The position numbers and the translations under genes were made by a program. The notes beneath the pieces are model-generated. The model made no database searches. It saw only the letters and a program-made list of their open reading frames with translations, and was not told the DNA's origin. From the NCBI GenBank assembly GCA_013397075.1, contig VWZS01001989.1, positions 51,048 to 115,047 on the forward strand: 64,000 bases of DNA. The letters run 5' to 3'. The first letter of the stretch is position 1; every line of letters starts with the position of its first letter. This stretch comes from Rhabdornis inornatus (taxonomy: Eukaryota > Chordata > Aves > Passeriformes > Rhabdornithidae). This document shows positions 37,601 to 50,199 of the stretch, in pieces.

Positions 37601-39398
37601 CTGGAGCAGGGATGGGGCTCTTCCCTCTTTGCTCAGCTCCTGAGCTGGAGCCCCTGGGCTGCTGCAGCCAGGTGTAGTGTTCTGCTCCCCTGACAGCGAG
37701 GAGGGATCAGAGGAGGAGAACATGGATTGGGACAGGGCTGTGTAAACAGTTCTGGCTTGCTCTGCACATTGGCTAAGGATCAGCTGTAACCAGGTGCTGC
37801 GGGAAAGGGGGAAGTCTCAACTTCAGCAACTTGAGCTGCAGGAGGAGAACAAAGCTTGTACGATAGACTTGTTGAGTATGAAATGTGAGTGTGCAAACAC
37901 CGTTGGTGCTGGAGTGGGGAGATCCTGCGTGTCCTCAGCACTGCTCGGGTGTGGTGCTGGCACCTCCAGCCAGGTTTCTCTGAAGTGCCCTTTAAAGTTT
38001 TCTCTGTATTCCTGTGATTTAGGTTAAACTGTATAGACACTAAATTAAGGCTGGTATTTATAGTCATTCCTCCTGTGTGATGCTTTCATGAGTCACAGGC
38101 TCAACCTCTTGCGCCCACCCCAGGCCAGGAGGAGGGTGTGGGTGACCATCACTATCTCTTGCTGAAGATCTCTTGTGCCCGAACTCCTGTGTGCACAGAA
38201 ATCATCAGGCATTGATGCAGCTTTTCCTGATTGCCAAGCCTGCTTCTTTGGCTCTCCAAGGCTAGGATGGGACAGAGTGTGCTCTTTACCAGTGCTTCAG
38301 GTGTCCTGGAAACTTCTGCCTGTATATTCAGGAACCTGAGTACCTTAGGTGGGATTGCTCCCAACTGCCTTCCTGAATGAAGTTTCTGAAGTGAGCAGTT
38401 CCAGGCCAGAGGAAGAAGTGCAGTGCTTGAGGTGTTTGTCGTTGCAATCCATGGAGCTGCTGGAGGAAGGGATCCAGCAGCCCCTGGAGTAAAGCAGCAC
38501 CTGCTGCCATTCCACTGTGGTAACCTGCAGATCAGCCTCCTGCCACAGGGTCCCCTAAGGTCAGGAAGGCTGTGAATGCCCTGGGTCCTGCTGGCTAGAG
38601 GGAGCGGGTCCTGGGCATGTGGCAGGTTTTAAAGAGTGGGACAGAAGAGCTTCCACTGGCCCAGCAGACTTGAGGGTAGCTGAGAGCTCTGTCACTGGTG
38701 AATCATGCCCTTGATTCTTCCTGGGCACGGAGTCAGCAAACCTGGAAGGAGCTTTCTGCGGCAGCCACCTCTGTCCAAGGCACCCTGTCTGCTCCCCTTG
38801 GGGGACAAAGGACTGGTCCAACGGATGGAATCCTGAGGCGCTGATGTGCTAGGGAAGGAGTCCTCCTTGGCGAGGTGCAGCTCTTGTGGAACCAGGCACT
38901 GTGCCAGAGAGTGCTTGGAAGTGCACAACAGGCAGAAGGAAATGGCTAAAACCTAGCCCAGCTGGAGAATTGTCTTCCTGGGGGAAGCATCCAGGAGACA
39001 CAAAGAGCCTGAACTTGCAGAGCACAGCCCCTGAAGCTGTGCTGCTGCCCCGCACCCATTGCCAGGAGCTGCATTTGCTTAGGGTGGATTTAAGTTAGTT
39101 TTGTTATCTTTATGGTCTCCTTTCACTCTCCTGATTTCCAGGTGTAATGCCCTGTTTTACCAGGCCGAGTGGCATGTCCCAGCCTGGGGGGTGGTTAGGA
39201 GGCCATGAAGGGTTGGTCACTGAAGCTGCCACCTGGCAGACCGTGCTCAGAAAAGGCCTGGTGAGCAGAATGTGCATTCCTTGGGAAACGTCCCTCTGTC
39301 TGGGTCAGGCTGTGGTTTGCAGGGTGGGTACCTCAGTTCTGCCTGCCTTACCACACACAGGTGTTTGTAACTTCATTTCTTTATTTGTTTCTCTCCAG
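31640..39398. other. Probable first intron of MAP1LC3A, no recognised exon
   Basis: I searched this for the conserved LC3A N-terminus (a basic segment ending in ...RRSFA, phase 1) and found none. One CR1 lies at 35259-35545. Several long open frames on both strands have no family resemblance and no codon signature that I can see. Confidence 0.45.
35259..35548 (-). repeat. CR1 LINE 3' fragment
   Basis: Minus-oriented CR1: ATCACAGAATCCCAGGATGA, GGGCAGGGACACCTTCCACT, GGCAACCTGTGCCACGGCCT and GGGAAGAATTCCTTCCCAGT. Confidence 0.9.
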
Positions 39399-42300
39399 CG
39401 GATCGTTGTAAAGAAGTGCAGCAGATCCGAGAGCAGCATCCAAACAAAATCCCGGTAAGTGATTGTTCTTGCTCTTCCTGTGTCAGACTTTGTTCTCAGG
39501 ATCCCTCTGTGCTCCTGGGTGGCCTCCATGGAGCTTGAAAAACTTTGCTCCCTGGAATGAACACAGGATGATCCCCATGAGCCTCCAGTGTCTTGTGTGT
39601 GCCAGCTGCTCAATAGCAGACGTGTTTTCTGCAGTGCAAAGGACAGTCTGGCTCTAAAGCTCCATGCTGCCCTGGAGGGAGGGGACTGATTTGATCTCAA
39701 ATCTACTTTCAAGCTAGTGCAGTAGGCGAAAACTCTGAAATGACTTTTCTTTTGGCTGTAATAGCTACCTGATTTTTCCTGGATAACCTGGTAAGGATTT
39801 CTCTCTGCCCAGAGAAAGATGTGTGAGCTGATCTTTGCTGCATTGAAAACACGGAGTCTCTCTTAGGATCATTCATACCTGTTCTGTGCTTTCCCAGCAG
39901 CTGTAGTTGACAGACACAGGTGAGACACCATGAACTTGCAGTTCTTCCTGCCCATGTGACACCTAATATGCTGAGTTGCTCTTTGGCTGTGAGTGTGCTT
40001 TTGAGTTCCTACCTGAGTATTTGCTTCTCTTCCTGAGAAGATGGAGAACTTAAGAGTAACATCCCACCCCTGGAAGTATTCAAGACCAGGTTGGACAGGG
40101 CTTGGAGCAGCCTGGTCTAGTGGAAGGTGTCCCTGCTCACCTTTAAGGTCCCCTCCAACCCAAACCATTCCATGATTCTATGAAATTATGTACTTGGGGC
40201 TTGCTCAACTTACTATTTACAATATCACAGCATCTATGACCAAAAAGACAGGATTCCTAGTTCAACTCCCTCTCAGTGTTGGGTGAACATCAACTTTGTC
40301 TTAAAACTGATAGATAAAACTTAAAACTGAAATTTGATAGACTGTAGACTATCAGTATTTGGCCTTCAAGACCGAATGTCTCAAACTGCTCTTGGCCCAT
40401 CTTAGTCCACTCCTGCCTCACTCTTGTTTTGTTTTTAGCACAGTGTCTTCTAGCAAGAAGAATTCTTTCTGCTCCTCTTCTCCCGCTACCACTGTGGTGT
40501 TCACATGTTTGCAGCTCAGAAGAGCAGGGCCTGCCCCTCACAGCACCCTGCATACCAGTACTCCAGGTTGTCAACACATTGACTTCTGCTTTTAACGTGG
40601 TTTTAATGGCATTAGACTGGCTCTGCAATTCTCCAGAGTTGTGGCAGAGCTAATTGCAGTGCATTCATGCTCTGGCAGTAAGGCCAGACTAGAAATAAGT
40701 TGGACATAAAATGCACACACGTGCATGTATCAAGCGCCTGCACACAGATGTGTGTTGCTTGGGGAATGGACAGAAGGAGCCAGAGCTGTTCATCCACAGG
40801 CAGAGTTTTATGGCATTACTGAGACATAGGGGGAGAGCTCCCATGGCTGGAGTGCTCTTTGTGTTGGGGTCAACACCACAATGCAAGTTTTGCTGAAGGG
40901 GTAAAAAGAATCAGGAGGTGAGAAGGATCGTGAAGGCCTTGTGGTTGTGTCACTGGTGTCTCTAAAGACCCTGTTAGAACCCAACACCAGTTTGGTGCTG
41001 TTTCTCTTCTCTCCCAAGGCAGAGAAGGTTTCTGAAACCTGCAGGTTTCAGTGCTGGGCAGTGATCAGAGTCTAATGCAGGAGGAGTGTGGTGTGGGCAC
41101 TGTCATGGGTCCAAGCACTGCAGGCTTATTGGGGTGTAGGAAGGCCTTGGTGAACTGTGAAAGACAAGAGCTGTGTTTTCCAAGTGATTGTTTTCCCTGG
41201 AGAGGTGCTTGGAATTAGCAGAGGGGTTTGAGCCCACAGCCTGGGGGAGTTAGGGAGATCCAAGGTCACACCCTTACTGCTGACAGAAACCACGGCAAAG
41301 CTGTGCAGCACCTGCTGCCCTCCTGCATCTCCAGTTTCCAGCCAGAGTCCTTGGGCAAGTCCCTTCTGCTTTGAGAGGGGGCCAGGAGGATTTGCAGAGG
41401 GCATGGCCTGGCTGTGTGCCCAGGGAAGAGCATGTCTCTCCTGTTTCCATGAGTGTACTTGCAGGGAAAGCTGAGGAAGGGAGTGATGTAGAGTTCTTTG
41501 CTTGTGTTTCAAGAGAAGTCACATCCCAGGATGCCCCACTGGACATAGGCAAGTGCCAGGCCCCCTGTCCCCTCATGCCAGGGCTCCTTTGCTGTCTCTG
41601 CATTTTCCAGAGCTGCCTGCTCTCATAGAAAGTGCTGACCACAGGCACACGCAGCTCTTGGTGAGAAGGTGAGATGGTTGTGTAGGCAGTAGGTGCTGCT
41701 CACGCTCAGCTCTCTTGGGGAGAAGTCACCAGCTGCTCCTCACAGCGTGGTTCCTCCTTGGGCAATCAGAGCAAGCAGAGAACTTCCAGCCTTTCCACTG
41801 GAACCCCCATCCACAGCCTCAATATATGTTTTCGAAATCATCTTCTGTCCTGTTAGAGGACAGGGAGCCTGTGCCCCTCGTACTGTCCCTGACTGCTCTC
41901 AGCCCCAGGGATCTTTCTGGAGATGACTGAACCCTCAGAGAGTCTGAAATTGCTGGGGAACAGCTTGTGCTGGGCAGCAATGGGAGCAAACCATTTCGCA
42001 AAGCCCTGCAATGCTAAATTCAGGAAGGTATGGTGAGTCGTGGGCTGTAGAGGGGGGTGAAGGCAGGCCCACCCTTCGTGCTGGTAGGGAGGGTTGAGGG
42101 GCTATTTGGGCTATGCAGAGAGGGCTCTGTTGGGTTCATCTGAGTACCCACAGAGGAGCATGGAGAGGCAATGACAGGTGGGAGATCCCACATAATGCTC
42201 TGCCCTAGCACAGGGGTGGATGGAAACCCAAATTATGGACTCAGAGGAAGGGACAGCCTTCTCTGGGTTCCTGGGAAGGCTGTTCTGGGGAGTTGTAGAT

Positions 42301-45300
42301 CCAGTGTCCAGTGCTGACATGACTCTGCATGGATCAACACCAGAGCACCTTTTTGACTGAGGGCTGCTGTGTCTGTTGCCACTAAAGGACCTGTACTCTG
42401 CTGTGCCAGAGGGGGACAGGATGAGGCTGGTGCAGTCTGTGCTTGTGTGAGTGGTGTGTCTGTGTCGATCTCTGTGCCTGGCCATGGATGTTGGGGAGGT
42501 GTTACATACACACATTTGAGCCTCTGTGTCTGCTGGGAATACATTCCCAGCCTCACTCCTGATTGGACCTTGCCTCTGTTGACTACCACATCTGGCCATA
42601 TTCCCTACCAAGCTCTCTTTCCATCTCTCCAGACTGGCCCCAGAACAAAGGTTGTCCTTTGAACAAACACTGTCCAAGCCCCCTTTGCTGAGGGACCAGG
42701 ACTTCAGGCTCTGCCCTGTTTCCCCTCCCCACCTGTGCCCACTCATGATTTCTGCAGAGATCTGTGGTGGTTTCTGCACCTGCAAGAGCAGGTGTCCCTT
42801 GCTGAGGAAACCCCTGGCTCAAGGCAGCAGCTTGGAAGAGGATACGGGATGGGGAGTGGCTGTGTACACTGTGGCCACAGGGATGTAGCTTTAGCACTTG
42901 ATCATGCTTGTCCCTCCAGAGCTAGACAAGAATGTTTTGTCCATTGGCCACCTGTTCTCATAGCTGGGTTACCCAAATAGCAGCTCATGTTCTGGGAACA
43001 GAAACTCTTGGAGCTCTTCCGTGTGAGAGGCTCTGTATCTGCTCAGGGCACAAGGCAGCTGCTGCTTGAAGAGCCAGGACAGCCATTGCATCCCATTCTT
43101 GGATTAATCTACAGGTTTTTCTTCTTGGGATGGAACTGGCTGGTAATGAGAGACACCAGCCTCTGGTCCTGCTCTTGTGAGAACTGGGCCATCATCCAGA
43201 TGTGCAGGGCCCTCTCTGCAGGTAAAGGTGGATGCACAAACAGCTGCTGTGTAGCTGCTCCTTCGTGCAAACCAAAAGCTGAAGGGTCACTGTTGCCTGT
43301 GTGTTGCCCAGCAGCATCCTTGTATGTGGCTGTTGTGAGTGCTCAGCCCCTCACGACTACTCCTCTCCCCGTAGCCAAAATCCTCACTTGTTCTTGTAAG
43401 ACTCAAGTTAAATGCAGTAGGGTGGTTCTGCTCATCTTGTCCTCCCTGTGCCCTTCTTGGAGGGATGAAGGGCCATTAACAGGTTGGTGGGGGATGTCCC
43501 AATGCATGATTTAATCTGTTGCAGAAAATGATTCTTTAATCAGAGCCTCCTTTGCAAAAGAGGCCAAAGGGGCGATACCTGGTGTTCACATGCTGCTTGC
43601 CCAGGCATTGGTTCCCTTTGGGTGAGATTTGTCCTGGGTGGGCTCTGCAGAGGCCGTTTTGGTGCAGAGCTCCCAGCAAAGCACCTCACGCCCCTCCCTC
43701 CTCTGGGAACTGCCTATAGCCCAGCCCTGTCAGATCAGCCCCACGGCCTGGGGGCGCTCCTCAGGCAGCCCCAGCTCACTGGTGACTCCGCAGTGTTCCA
43801 GCCAGTGTGTCTGACCCACCTCTGGGGGGAGGCTGGCAGGAGTTCCACTACTGCTGCCGACAGAGGCTGATGTGTCAACAAGGGATCAAAGGAAGGGAAA
43901 TCCATGTTCCCAGAGGTTCCCTGGTCCTTCTGGCTCCACAGAGCCATCTTCTGGGGATCCTCCTCTCTGCATGCCGCTCCATCCCTCTGTTGTCAAAAGC
44001 CATTTGCAGTCTCTTGAGTATTTTGGAAAGGACCTAGGAAAATAAATTATGGCAATTCCTTGCCTTATAGTGAAAAATAATGTTCAGTCTCAGGTGGGAG
44101 GGGATGATGGGCTGATGAGTATCCAAGAGTCTCTCCATTGGGAAAGCAACAGGTTGCTGGAGAGATGTGAGAGAACATCACTGTAATTGGAACATATTAA
44201 GCTGTATATTCTTCACTTATTCTTATTTTCATTTTACTTAAAAGTGCATTCCCTATTTTAGCTGCCTGCCACTTTGTTTTCTCAAGAATACAAAAGGTAC
44301 CTTTCCAGGCTAGTTTAGAACAGCAATTGTAGCTATCAGCAAACAGCTTCACAGAAGAAAATCATTAATTATAATAGCAGGAAAATGGATCAAAATTCAT
44401 CATTCAGCCATTTCAGAATGTAGGGATGGTAAGAGCTTTTCCAAGCAAGATGTCTGGCAGAGGAGGATGGGCTGGATGCAGGGGTGCCTGGGAAGCTCAG
44501 TGCACAGTTGGAATGGCCCTGGGTTTCTGATCCTTCCTGGACTCAGCGTGTCTGACTCTTAACATAAGGAGCGGGACTGGTGAAATCCAAATGCCCCCTT
44601 TCTGAAGGAATGCCTGAGTGGCTTCACTGGGACTTCTAAAAACTGCTTGCTTGGGAATATTCACAGCTCTTCCTGAGCAGGCAGAGATGCTGAATGGCAG
44701 CAGGGAGGAATGGGGAAGGAAACTGCACCATGAGCTGTCTGTAGCTCAAGCCAGCAAAACCTGTGGGTTTGGTCAGTCTGAAAGTAATGCTGAAATACTT
44801 CACTCCTCTTCAGATCTCCTGCATGCCAGAGGACAAGAATCTGTATCAGCCCAGTGGTGCCTACTGTTTCTCAGCCAGCTAGAGCACTTGGTGCTCTAGT
44901 TCATTGTTTTGGACACTCTTCACTTCCTGGCTTGGGCACATGTGACTGATGAAGAGCCACCTGCAGCCAGCCTGGTGCTCACTGCTCATGTCCTTTTTTC
45001 GTTTTGTTTCCTGTGAGGGTGAAGCAAAGTGACGCTTTACCTCAGCTTTTCTACCCATGCTAGTTGGATTTGTATTTGACCTTGTGATGAGTGTGTGGGG
45101 CACCATGAACATGATTAATCCTACCCTTGACTTTCCCCCCAGGTAATCATTGAACGCTACAAAGGGGAGAAACAGTTGCCAGTGCTGGACAAGACCAAGT
45201 TCCTTGTCCCAGACCATGTCAACATGAGCGAATTGGTCAAAATAATCCGGTGAGTGCGGTGGCCTCAGCTGGCATGTTGAGAGCCAGTCCTCGCCCACAG

Positions 45301-45937
45301 GCCACTCTCTGCAGGATGGTGGGGTGAGGGTGAGGCAGAGGCAGCTGCTGAGGGCAGGGATGGGGACGTGGCAGCTGCAGCATCCTTGTGTGTGGTACAG
45401 GCTATTGTGGGGGTCAGGGGAGGGCAGGTTCTTAGCACCCCGTGAAGGGCTGGGGTCTCCCTCAAGGGGACACTCATGAGCAATGAAGGGGTCCACATCC
45501 CCTTTTTTATTCTTCAGCTCAGAGGGAAGAGGCCCCTGTGCTTTGCCCTTGCCAATAGCACTTGGAGAGGGGGGTTTTGCAGAATCCTGACTCAGGAGAC
45601 CTTGGAGCTGTGAGCAGCTCAGCTGGACTCATGGATACTATGTCCTGAGCAGTGGGAGGAGGTCCTGGCTATGCAGGCCTGGCCCTAAGGGAATAGCGTT
45701 ACTGGGGAGGTGGAACTGGCTGTCAGGGCCCCCCAGGTGGTCTGCCCCTGCCTCTCCTGCCCTTGCCCCCACAGGCGCCGCTTGCAGCTGAATCCCACTC
45801 AGGCATTCTTCCTGCTGGTGAACCAGCACAGCATGGTCAGCGTGTCCACCCCCATCTCGGAGATCTATGAGCAGGAGAAGGACGAGGATGGCTTCCTCTA
45901 CATGGTCTATGCTTCCCAGGAGACCTTTGGCTTCTGA
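39399..45937 (+). CDS. MAP1LC3A: Microtubule-associated protein 1 light chain 3 alpha (last three coding exons; first exon not found)
   Basis: Coding exons: 39399-39454, 45143-45249 and 45775-45937 (TGA). They encode residues equivalent to 15-121 of the 121-residue LC3A. Exon 2 begins in phase 1, reading ..A-DRCKEVQQIREQHPNKIP, followed by VIIERYKGEKQLPVLDKTKF and the C-terminal QEKDEDGFLYMVYASQETFG-F. The ubiquitin-like fold and the LIR-docking KFLVPDHVNMSELV segment are intact. The terminal TFGF gives the ATG4 cleavage site, exposing the glycine that is joined to phosphatidylethanolamine on autophagosomes. VSVSTPISEIYEQ and the short FGF tail favour LC3A over LC3B, which has a longer tail. 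The first exon may sit in the CpG island/gap at 31464. Confidence 0.95.
40055..40185 (+). repeat. CR1 LINE 3' end in a MAP1LC3A intron
   Basis: Contains GACCAGGTTGGACAGGGCTT, GTGGAAGGTGTCCCTGCTCA and the intact terminal CCATGATTCTATGAA of CR1 in sense orientation. Confidence 0.9.
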
Positions 45938-46586
45938 GGGCTGCTGAGAGGTGGCATGTGGAGACAGATGAACTGTGGCACAGAGGCCCCTGGCCTCAGA
46001 AGACAACACAGCCAGAGGCTCACAAGAGGGGGGCTGTACTAACCCCCTTCCTTCCCCTCCCTCCCTCCCTCCCCTCCCCATCACCCTGTCACCAAAGAGG
46101 CTCGAGGCACGTGTTGGACTCACACAACCCTTCCTCTCTGTGTATGTCAGTCCCGCTCCCCCCAGGCGCCCACCCAGCTGTGTTGCAGCCCCACCCAGCC
46201 AGGACCTGGCCCCTTCCCCGTGTCCCTGTGCTGCTCTCGCGGTGCTATGTGTGCTGTGCTGCTGCCAGACCCGCCGGGCCACCGTCACCCCAGCACAGGG
46301 AGAGCCACCTTTCCCCAGGCACTCATAAAGGGCAGGAGCTCTGCAGAAGCAGCTAACAGATGTTACCACTGCTCCCGAGTTTTAATTGATTTTAATTACA
46401 TCCATATCAGATTCTTGGTGCTACTGAGTAGGTATAGGCATCTCTATAAGACTGTGGATAATGTATATCCTTTAGATTTATTTTATTGGTTGGTTTGTTT
46501 GGGTTTGTTTGTTGGTTTTTTGTTTTTTTTTTTAGGGATAGGTTGGAATGGGGAGAGGGGGAAAACTTGCCTGTATTCTGTAGGTA

Positions 46587-46592
46587 AATAAA
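46587..46592 (+). terminator. MAP1LC3A: Polyadenylation signal of MAP1LC3A (first)
   Basis: AATAAA 650 nt after the stop in a 3'UTR that starts C-rich and becomes T-rich. Confidence 0.6.
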
Positions 46593-46727
46593 TCAGGCTT
46601 CATTGCACTTTAAAGCATAGTAGATGTCAGAGTGGAATTTCTTTTAATTTATACAGGTTTGCCATCTATAGTGCTGCTCCTCTGTTGACGGTTGTACCTA
46701 GATTATCTTGTTTCTTTTTTTTTTTTA

Positions 46728-46733
46728 AATAAA
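46728..46733 (+). terminator. MAP1LC3A: Polyadenylation signal of MAP1LC3A (second)
   Basis: AATAAA directly after a T-rich run, followed by the pyrimidine-rich TTCCCTTCTCTCTGTCTTCC. Either this or the signal at 46587 could end the transcript. Confidence 0.6.
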
Positions 46734-46908
46734 ATTGATTTCCCTTCTCTCTGTCTTCCCATTGCATGCAATTTTTCAGTCTCAGTGTGTCAAGGAGTTC
46801 ACTGAAGGAATGTACTGATCTATATTTGCTATCTTCCTGTCCCTGTTTCTCATGTATTATACCAAAAAAAGAATATGATAAAATCCCCCCAGTTTAACCT
46901 ATACAAAG

Positions 46909-46935
46909 GTGTGTGTGTGTATATATATATATATA
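46909..46935. repeat. (TG)n(TA)n microsatellite
   Basis: About six TG units run directly into about eight TA units, followed by AT-rich repeats to about 46975, just past the MAP1LC3A 3' end. Confidence 0.9.
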
Positions 46936-46979
46936 AAATGTATGTATATGTATAAATATATATAAAATAAACATAAATT

Positions 46980-47830
46980 CAAGTTGTGTCTTGTAGGAAT
47001 GTTCTGTTCCCATGTCATTTTTCCTTGTTAATGTCTCTGGTATATCAAGTGTGATGTGCGTTCCCCATGTCCACTGGTGTGTGTGTACCTGCCCAGGCTT
47101 CTGAGCTGGTTAATTCAAGCTGTGGAAAAGCAGCTGGTTGAGACTGAGGGGCTGGGACAAAGGGGGAAGATTAGTTTAGAGAACAGAGCACTGGATAGTG
47201 ACACAGGAAACATGGTTGTCCTTGCCCTACCTGTGTAGAGTCTCTTGTCCTTTGACTAAGCTCGTCACCTGGGAACAAAAACTTAAGGTGGAGGTATTTG
47301 TAAAGTTTGTTTTTGAGGGAAGCTTTGAGCAGTGCAGGAAATCATGGCTCATCCTGAGCACTCCATCAGACTTTTCACTGACCAAAGGCAGGGGCTGATG
47401 GTCATTTGGCCAGTCAGTGTCTCCCTGATCCTTGGCTCACTCTACTTCCTTTGCACCACCCAGCAGAGAAGGGTTTAGGCAACTGAAAAAACTGAAGGCT
47501 TGCCTGAGTTGCAGCTGTGTTGTTTTTGTCCTACACCTGCAGGGAATCCTCTGTCCAGCAATGGAGCTGGTATGAGGGACAGATCCAACAGAGCACTGCA
47601 GGAAGATGTTGGGAGCCAGCTGAAGCACAGCTCCCTGCGGTGTAGGTGAGAACAGCTGCCCTGCTGGTCCTGGCAGCTGGAGGAGCAGTGGATGTTGCCC
47701 CTTGCATCAGCCTTATGCTATTTAAACTCCAGTCCCTTAGGGACGGTTCTTTCTCATCCACCTCCCTGTGGGATGGGTACTGCAGGTGATGGGGCATGTC
47801 CTAGCAGCCCCAGCTCAGCCCATGGGAGGT
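46980..47830. other. MAP1LC3A downstream spacer
   Basis: Unique-looking sequence without a recognisable exon. PIGU, the next gene in the mammalian order, is not seen here. Confidence 0.5.
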
Positions 47831-47834
47831 GCTA

Positions 47835-48085
47835 AAGGAGTAGCAGACATGCTCCAACAGCTCCACACCTGTCCTGTGCTGGGCCCCAGGGCTGGAGGCA
47901 GCTCTGCAGGTGGGGTCTCCCCTGAATGGGGCAGAGGGGCAGAATCCCTCTCACTGCCCACGCTGGGGGGATCAGCCCAGGACATGGAGGGGATTCTGGG
48001 TACCAGCACACGTGGCCAGGACATGTCCACTTCTCATCCACCAGCATCCCCAAGTCCTTCACCAGGCTGCACTTTCTGCTTCTCA
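47835..48085 (-). repeat. CR1 ORF2 C-terminal coding remnant
   Basis: The minus strand reads VKDLGMLVDEKWTCPGH, matching the conserved end of the CR1-type LINE reverse transcriptase ORF (KDLGVLVDEKL motif). The rest is broken. A dead fragment, not a host gene. Confidence 0.75.
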
Positions 48086-48089
48086 TCTG

Positions 48090-49660
48090 ATACTGTCTTC
48101 AAGGTTTGACCACTTGCAGGATCTCTCCTCTTACTCTTTTTCAGGCAGTTCTTTGCTGTTCTCTGTTCTTCCACTCTGCCCTTAGCTCCTGGTGAGCTGT
48201 AAATAGAGGTGAGTAACAGCTGGAGTCTCTCCCCAGGGGCACCAGCAGCCCTGCTCATTCTTACACAGTTGTGTTTATCCATCCAGCTGGGATCTGCATG
48301 GCCTGGCTTCTCATACCTGCAGGTTCTCAAAGGTCTCTGAAAAGGAATGTTGCTGTCTTTGTCCCCTTCTCTCCATGTGGGAGATGAAATTGGGCTCTTT
48401 CCCTATACTGCTGCTCTGCTGTTCTTTCACGTGCAACCTTCAGGAAGTGCTGTGTGTTTTGGCACAACCAACTGCTTGGGCACACCTGCCTGCTTGGGCT
48501 TTCTATGGGCTGATGCCTCTGGGCATTACTTCAGACATTATTTCAGACATTGCTTGACTAGTGGATGATGTTACACATGCCAGACTGGCTCCAAGGCCTG
48601 ACCAAAACTGATGGAGCCAGCCAGCCTGACCCAGACCTGACCCATGCAGCTTTTGTGGCACAGCTGTATGACTGATGCCAAACGATGGAACCACCAGGGT
48701 AGGAGGAGGCTGAGATTTTTCTGGGTATGGTGGAATGCAGATGAGCCTGGTACAAGGGTGGTTTGGGCAGAGCACTAGCAAGGAAAGATACAAATGCAAT
48801 GCTGATTGTATTTGTATCATTTCTGTCATGACAGAGGAGAAGGTGAAGACCTGAGGATGAGCATGACAGTTTCAGAGGGCACTTTCAATCCCTCATCTGT
48901 CTCAGCACAGAGCTGCACATCCTGCTGCTTGTCTGTTCATCTTGAGGCTACCCACAGTGATGCTGTGCAAGAGCCTGGGGTGAATCTGCACTGCACTGGG
49001 GCTGTGCCTCACAGCATCACTCAGTTGCCTCAGCCAAGCCTCTACATGTTACACTGCACCCACCAGCAACCAGAGCCATGAGACTGTAACATGTCACCTG
49101 GTGACTGCTAAGACAGGCTGGGACTGATGCTGGCCCATGTGGTCCCCTCTCAAGAAACACCCACCAAAACACCCAATTCTGCTGCCAGGACCATCTGAGC
49201 CCCCTTGTCTCCAGGATGGGTAAGCCAAGCTCCCACAGCCCCATGTTACAAGCTGTGTGCACCAGACCCTCTTCACCTTAGGGGTCCCTGGGACTTGCTT
49301 CAGTATAGCACCATATTTCTTGTCATGAGGGAGCTACAATTGCAGGCACAGTTGGAAGTGTGGCAGGCAAGAGCTGAGCAGGAACCAACACTGCCCTCCA
49401 TCCACTGGCCATGCCATGTGGTCAGTTGCCACCATCCTCACTGCCTGGGTACATTGCTCCTGTGGCCCTAAGGAAGGCACCTGGGATCGCTGTGGCTGTT
49501 AGTGGGAAGTTCCAGGATGAGGAACCACCAAACACCAAGCTTGTGGCACAACAGGGCAGTGAGTTCCTGTTGGAAAGGGGTTGCTTCCACTGCCCCCCCG
49601 TTGGGTGAGCCCTGACACGGGCTGCTCAAGCAGCTCATGTGCACAGTTCTGGGTCTCCAT
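48090..49660. other. Spacer without recognised gene
   Basis: Moderately GC-rich sequence. Small open frames in all directions, none resembling a known family; no RNA gene seen. Confidence 0.5.
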
Positions 49661-49669
49661 CACTGTGGT

Positions 49670-49800
49670 TCAACCCCAGCTGGTAACTAAACACCACACA
49701 GCCACTTGCTCACCCTCCACCTCTTCCTCCTTTCTCCCCTGAGGAAGAACAGGGGATTGGGAAAAATAAAGGTAAACTTTACAGGCTGAGATATGAACAC
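49670..49800 (-). mobile_element. Truncated avian ERV LTR end
   Basis: GTGGTTCAACCCCAGCTGGT followed by AACTAAACACCACACAGCCA is the complement of the 3' end of a common avian LTR. The same family end is seen at 63421 (GTAGTTTAACCCCAGACAGG). Only about 130 bp remain. Confidence 0.6.
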
Positions 49801-49885
49801 AACAAGGTATAAAGGCATCTCTCAAGTCCCTGAACTTCCACGTGGGCGTTGGGAGAGCAGAGTCCCTCCCACTGCCAGAGTTCAA

Positions 49886-50190
49886 GATCGCCTGAGGGAA
49901 CTGACTGGGCACAAATCTGTGGGACCTAATGAGATGTCCCCCAAGATCCTGAGGGAACGGGCTGATGGCATTGCCAAGCCCCTCCCAACCCTAATTTAAA
50001 ACTCACACAAAGTCCCTGGGGACTGCAATTGGGAAAATAATTTTCCTGTTATTAAAAAGGGGAGAAAGAAAGACCCAGGGAACTACAGACTAGTGAGCCT
50101 CATTCTCTGTGCCTGGGAAGATCGTGGAGCAGACCTCATGAAAGCAATGTAAAGGCACATGCAGACAAAGAGGTGACCTGAGACAGTGAC
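49886..50190 (+). repeat. CR1 reverse-transcriptase coding remnant
   Basis: Translation gives KSVGPNEMSPKILRERADGI-AKPL and, after a stop and a frame change, DPGNYRLVSL. Both are hallmark stretches of the CR1 ORF2 reverse transcriptase (GPDE...P..L..LA and DPGNYRPVSL). Interrupted by stops; dead. Confidence 0.8.
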
Positions 50191-50199
50191 CTGAGACAG

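Noticed and set aside
42111..42785. 224-residue minus-strand open frame inside a MAP1LC3A intron
   Set aside because: Low-information Ser/Thr/Pro composition, no family match, competing frames on both strands.
44879..45496. 205-residue minus-strand open frame
   Set aside because: Antisense to MAP1LC3A exon 3; no independent signal.
45638..46369. 243-residue minus-strand open frame
   Set aside because: Antisense shadow of MAP1LC3A exon 4 and its GC-rich 3'UTR.
46909..46935. TG/TA alternating tract as a possible Z-DNA regulatory element
   Set aside because: Short and AT-terminated microsatellite past the polyadenylation signals; nothing beyond simple repeat expansion can be supported.
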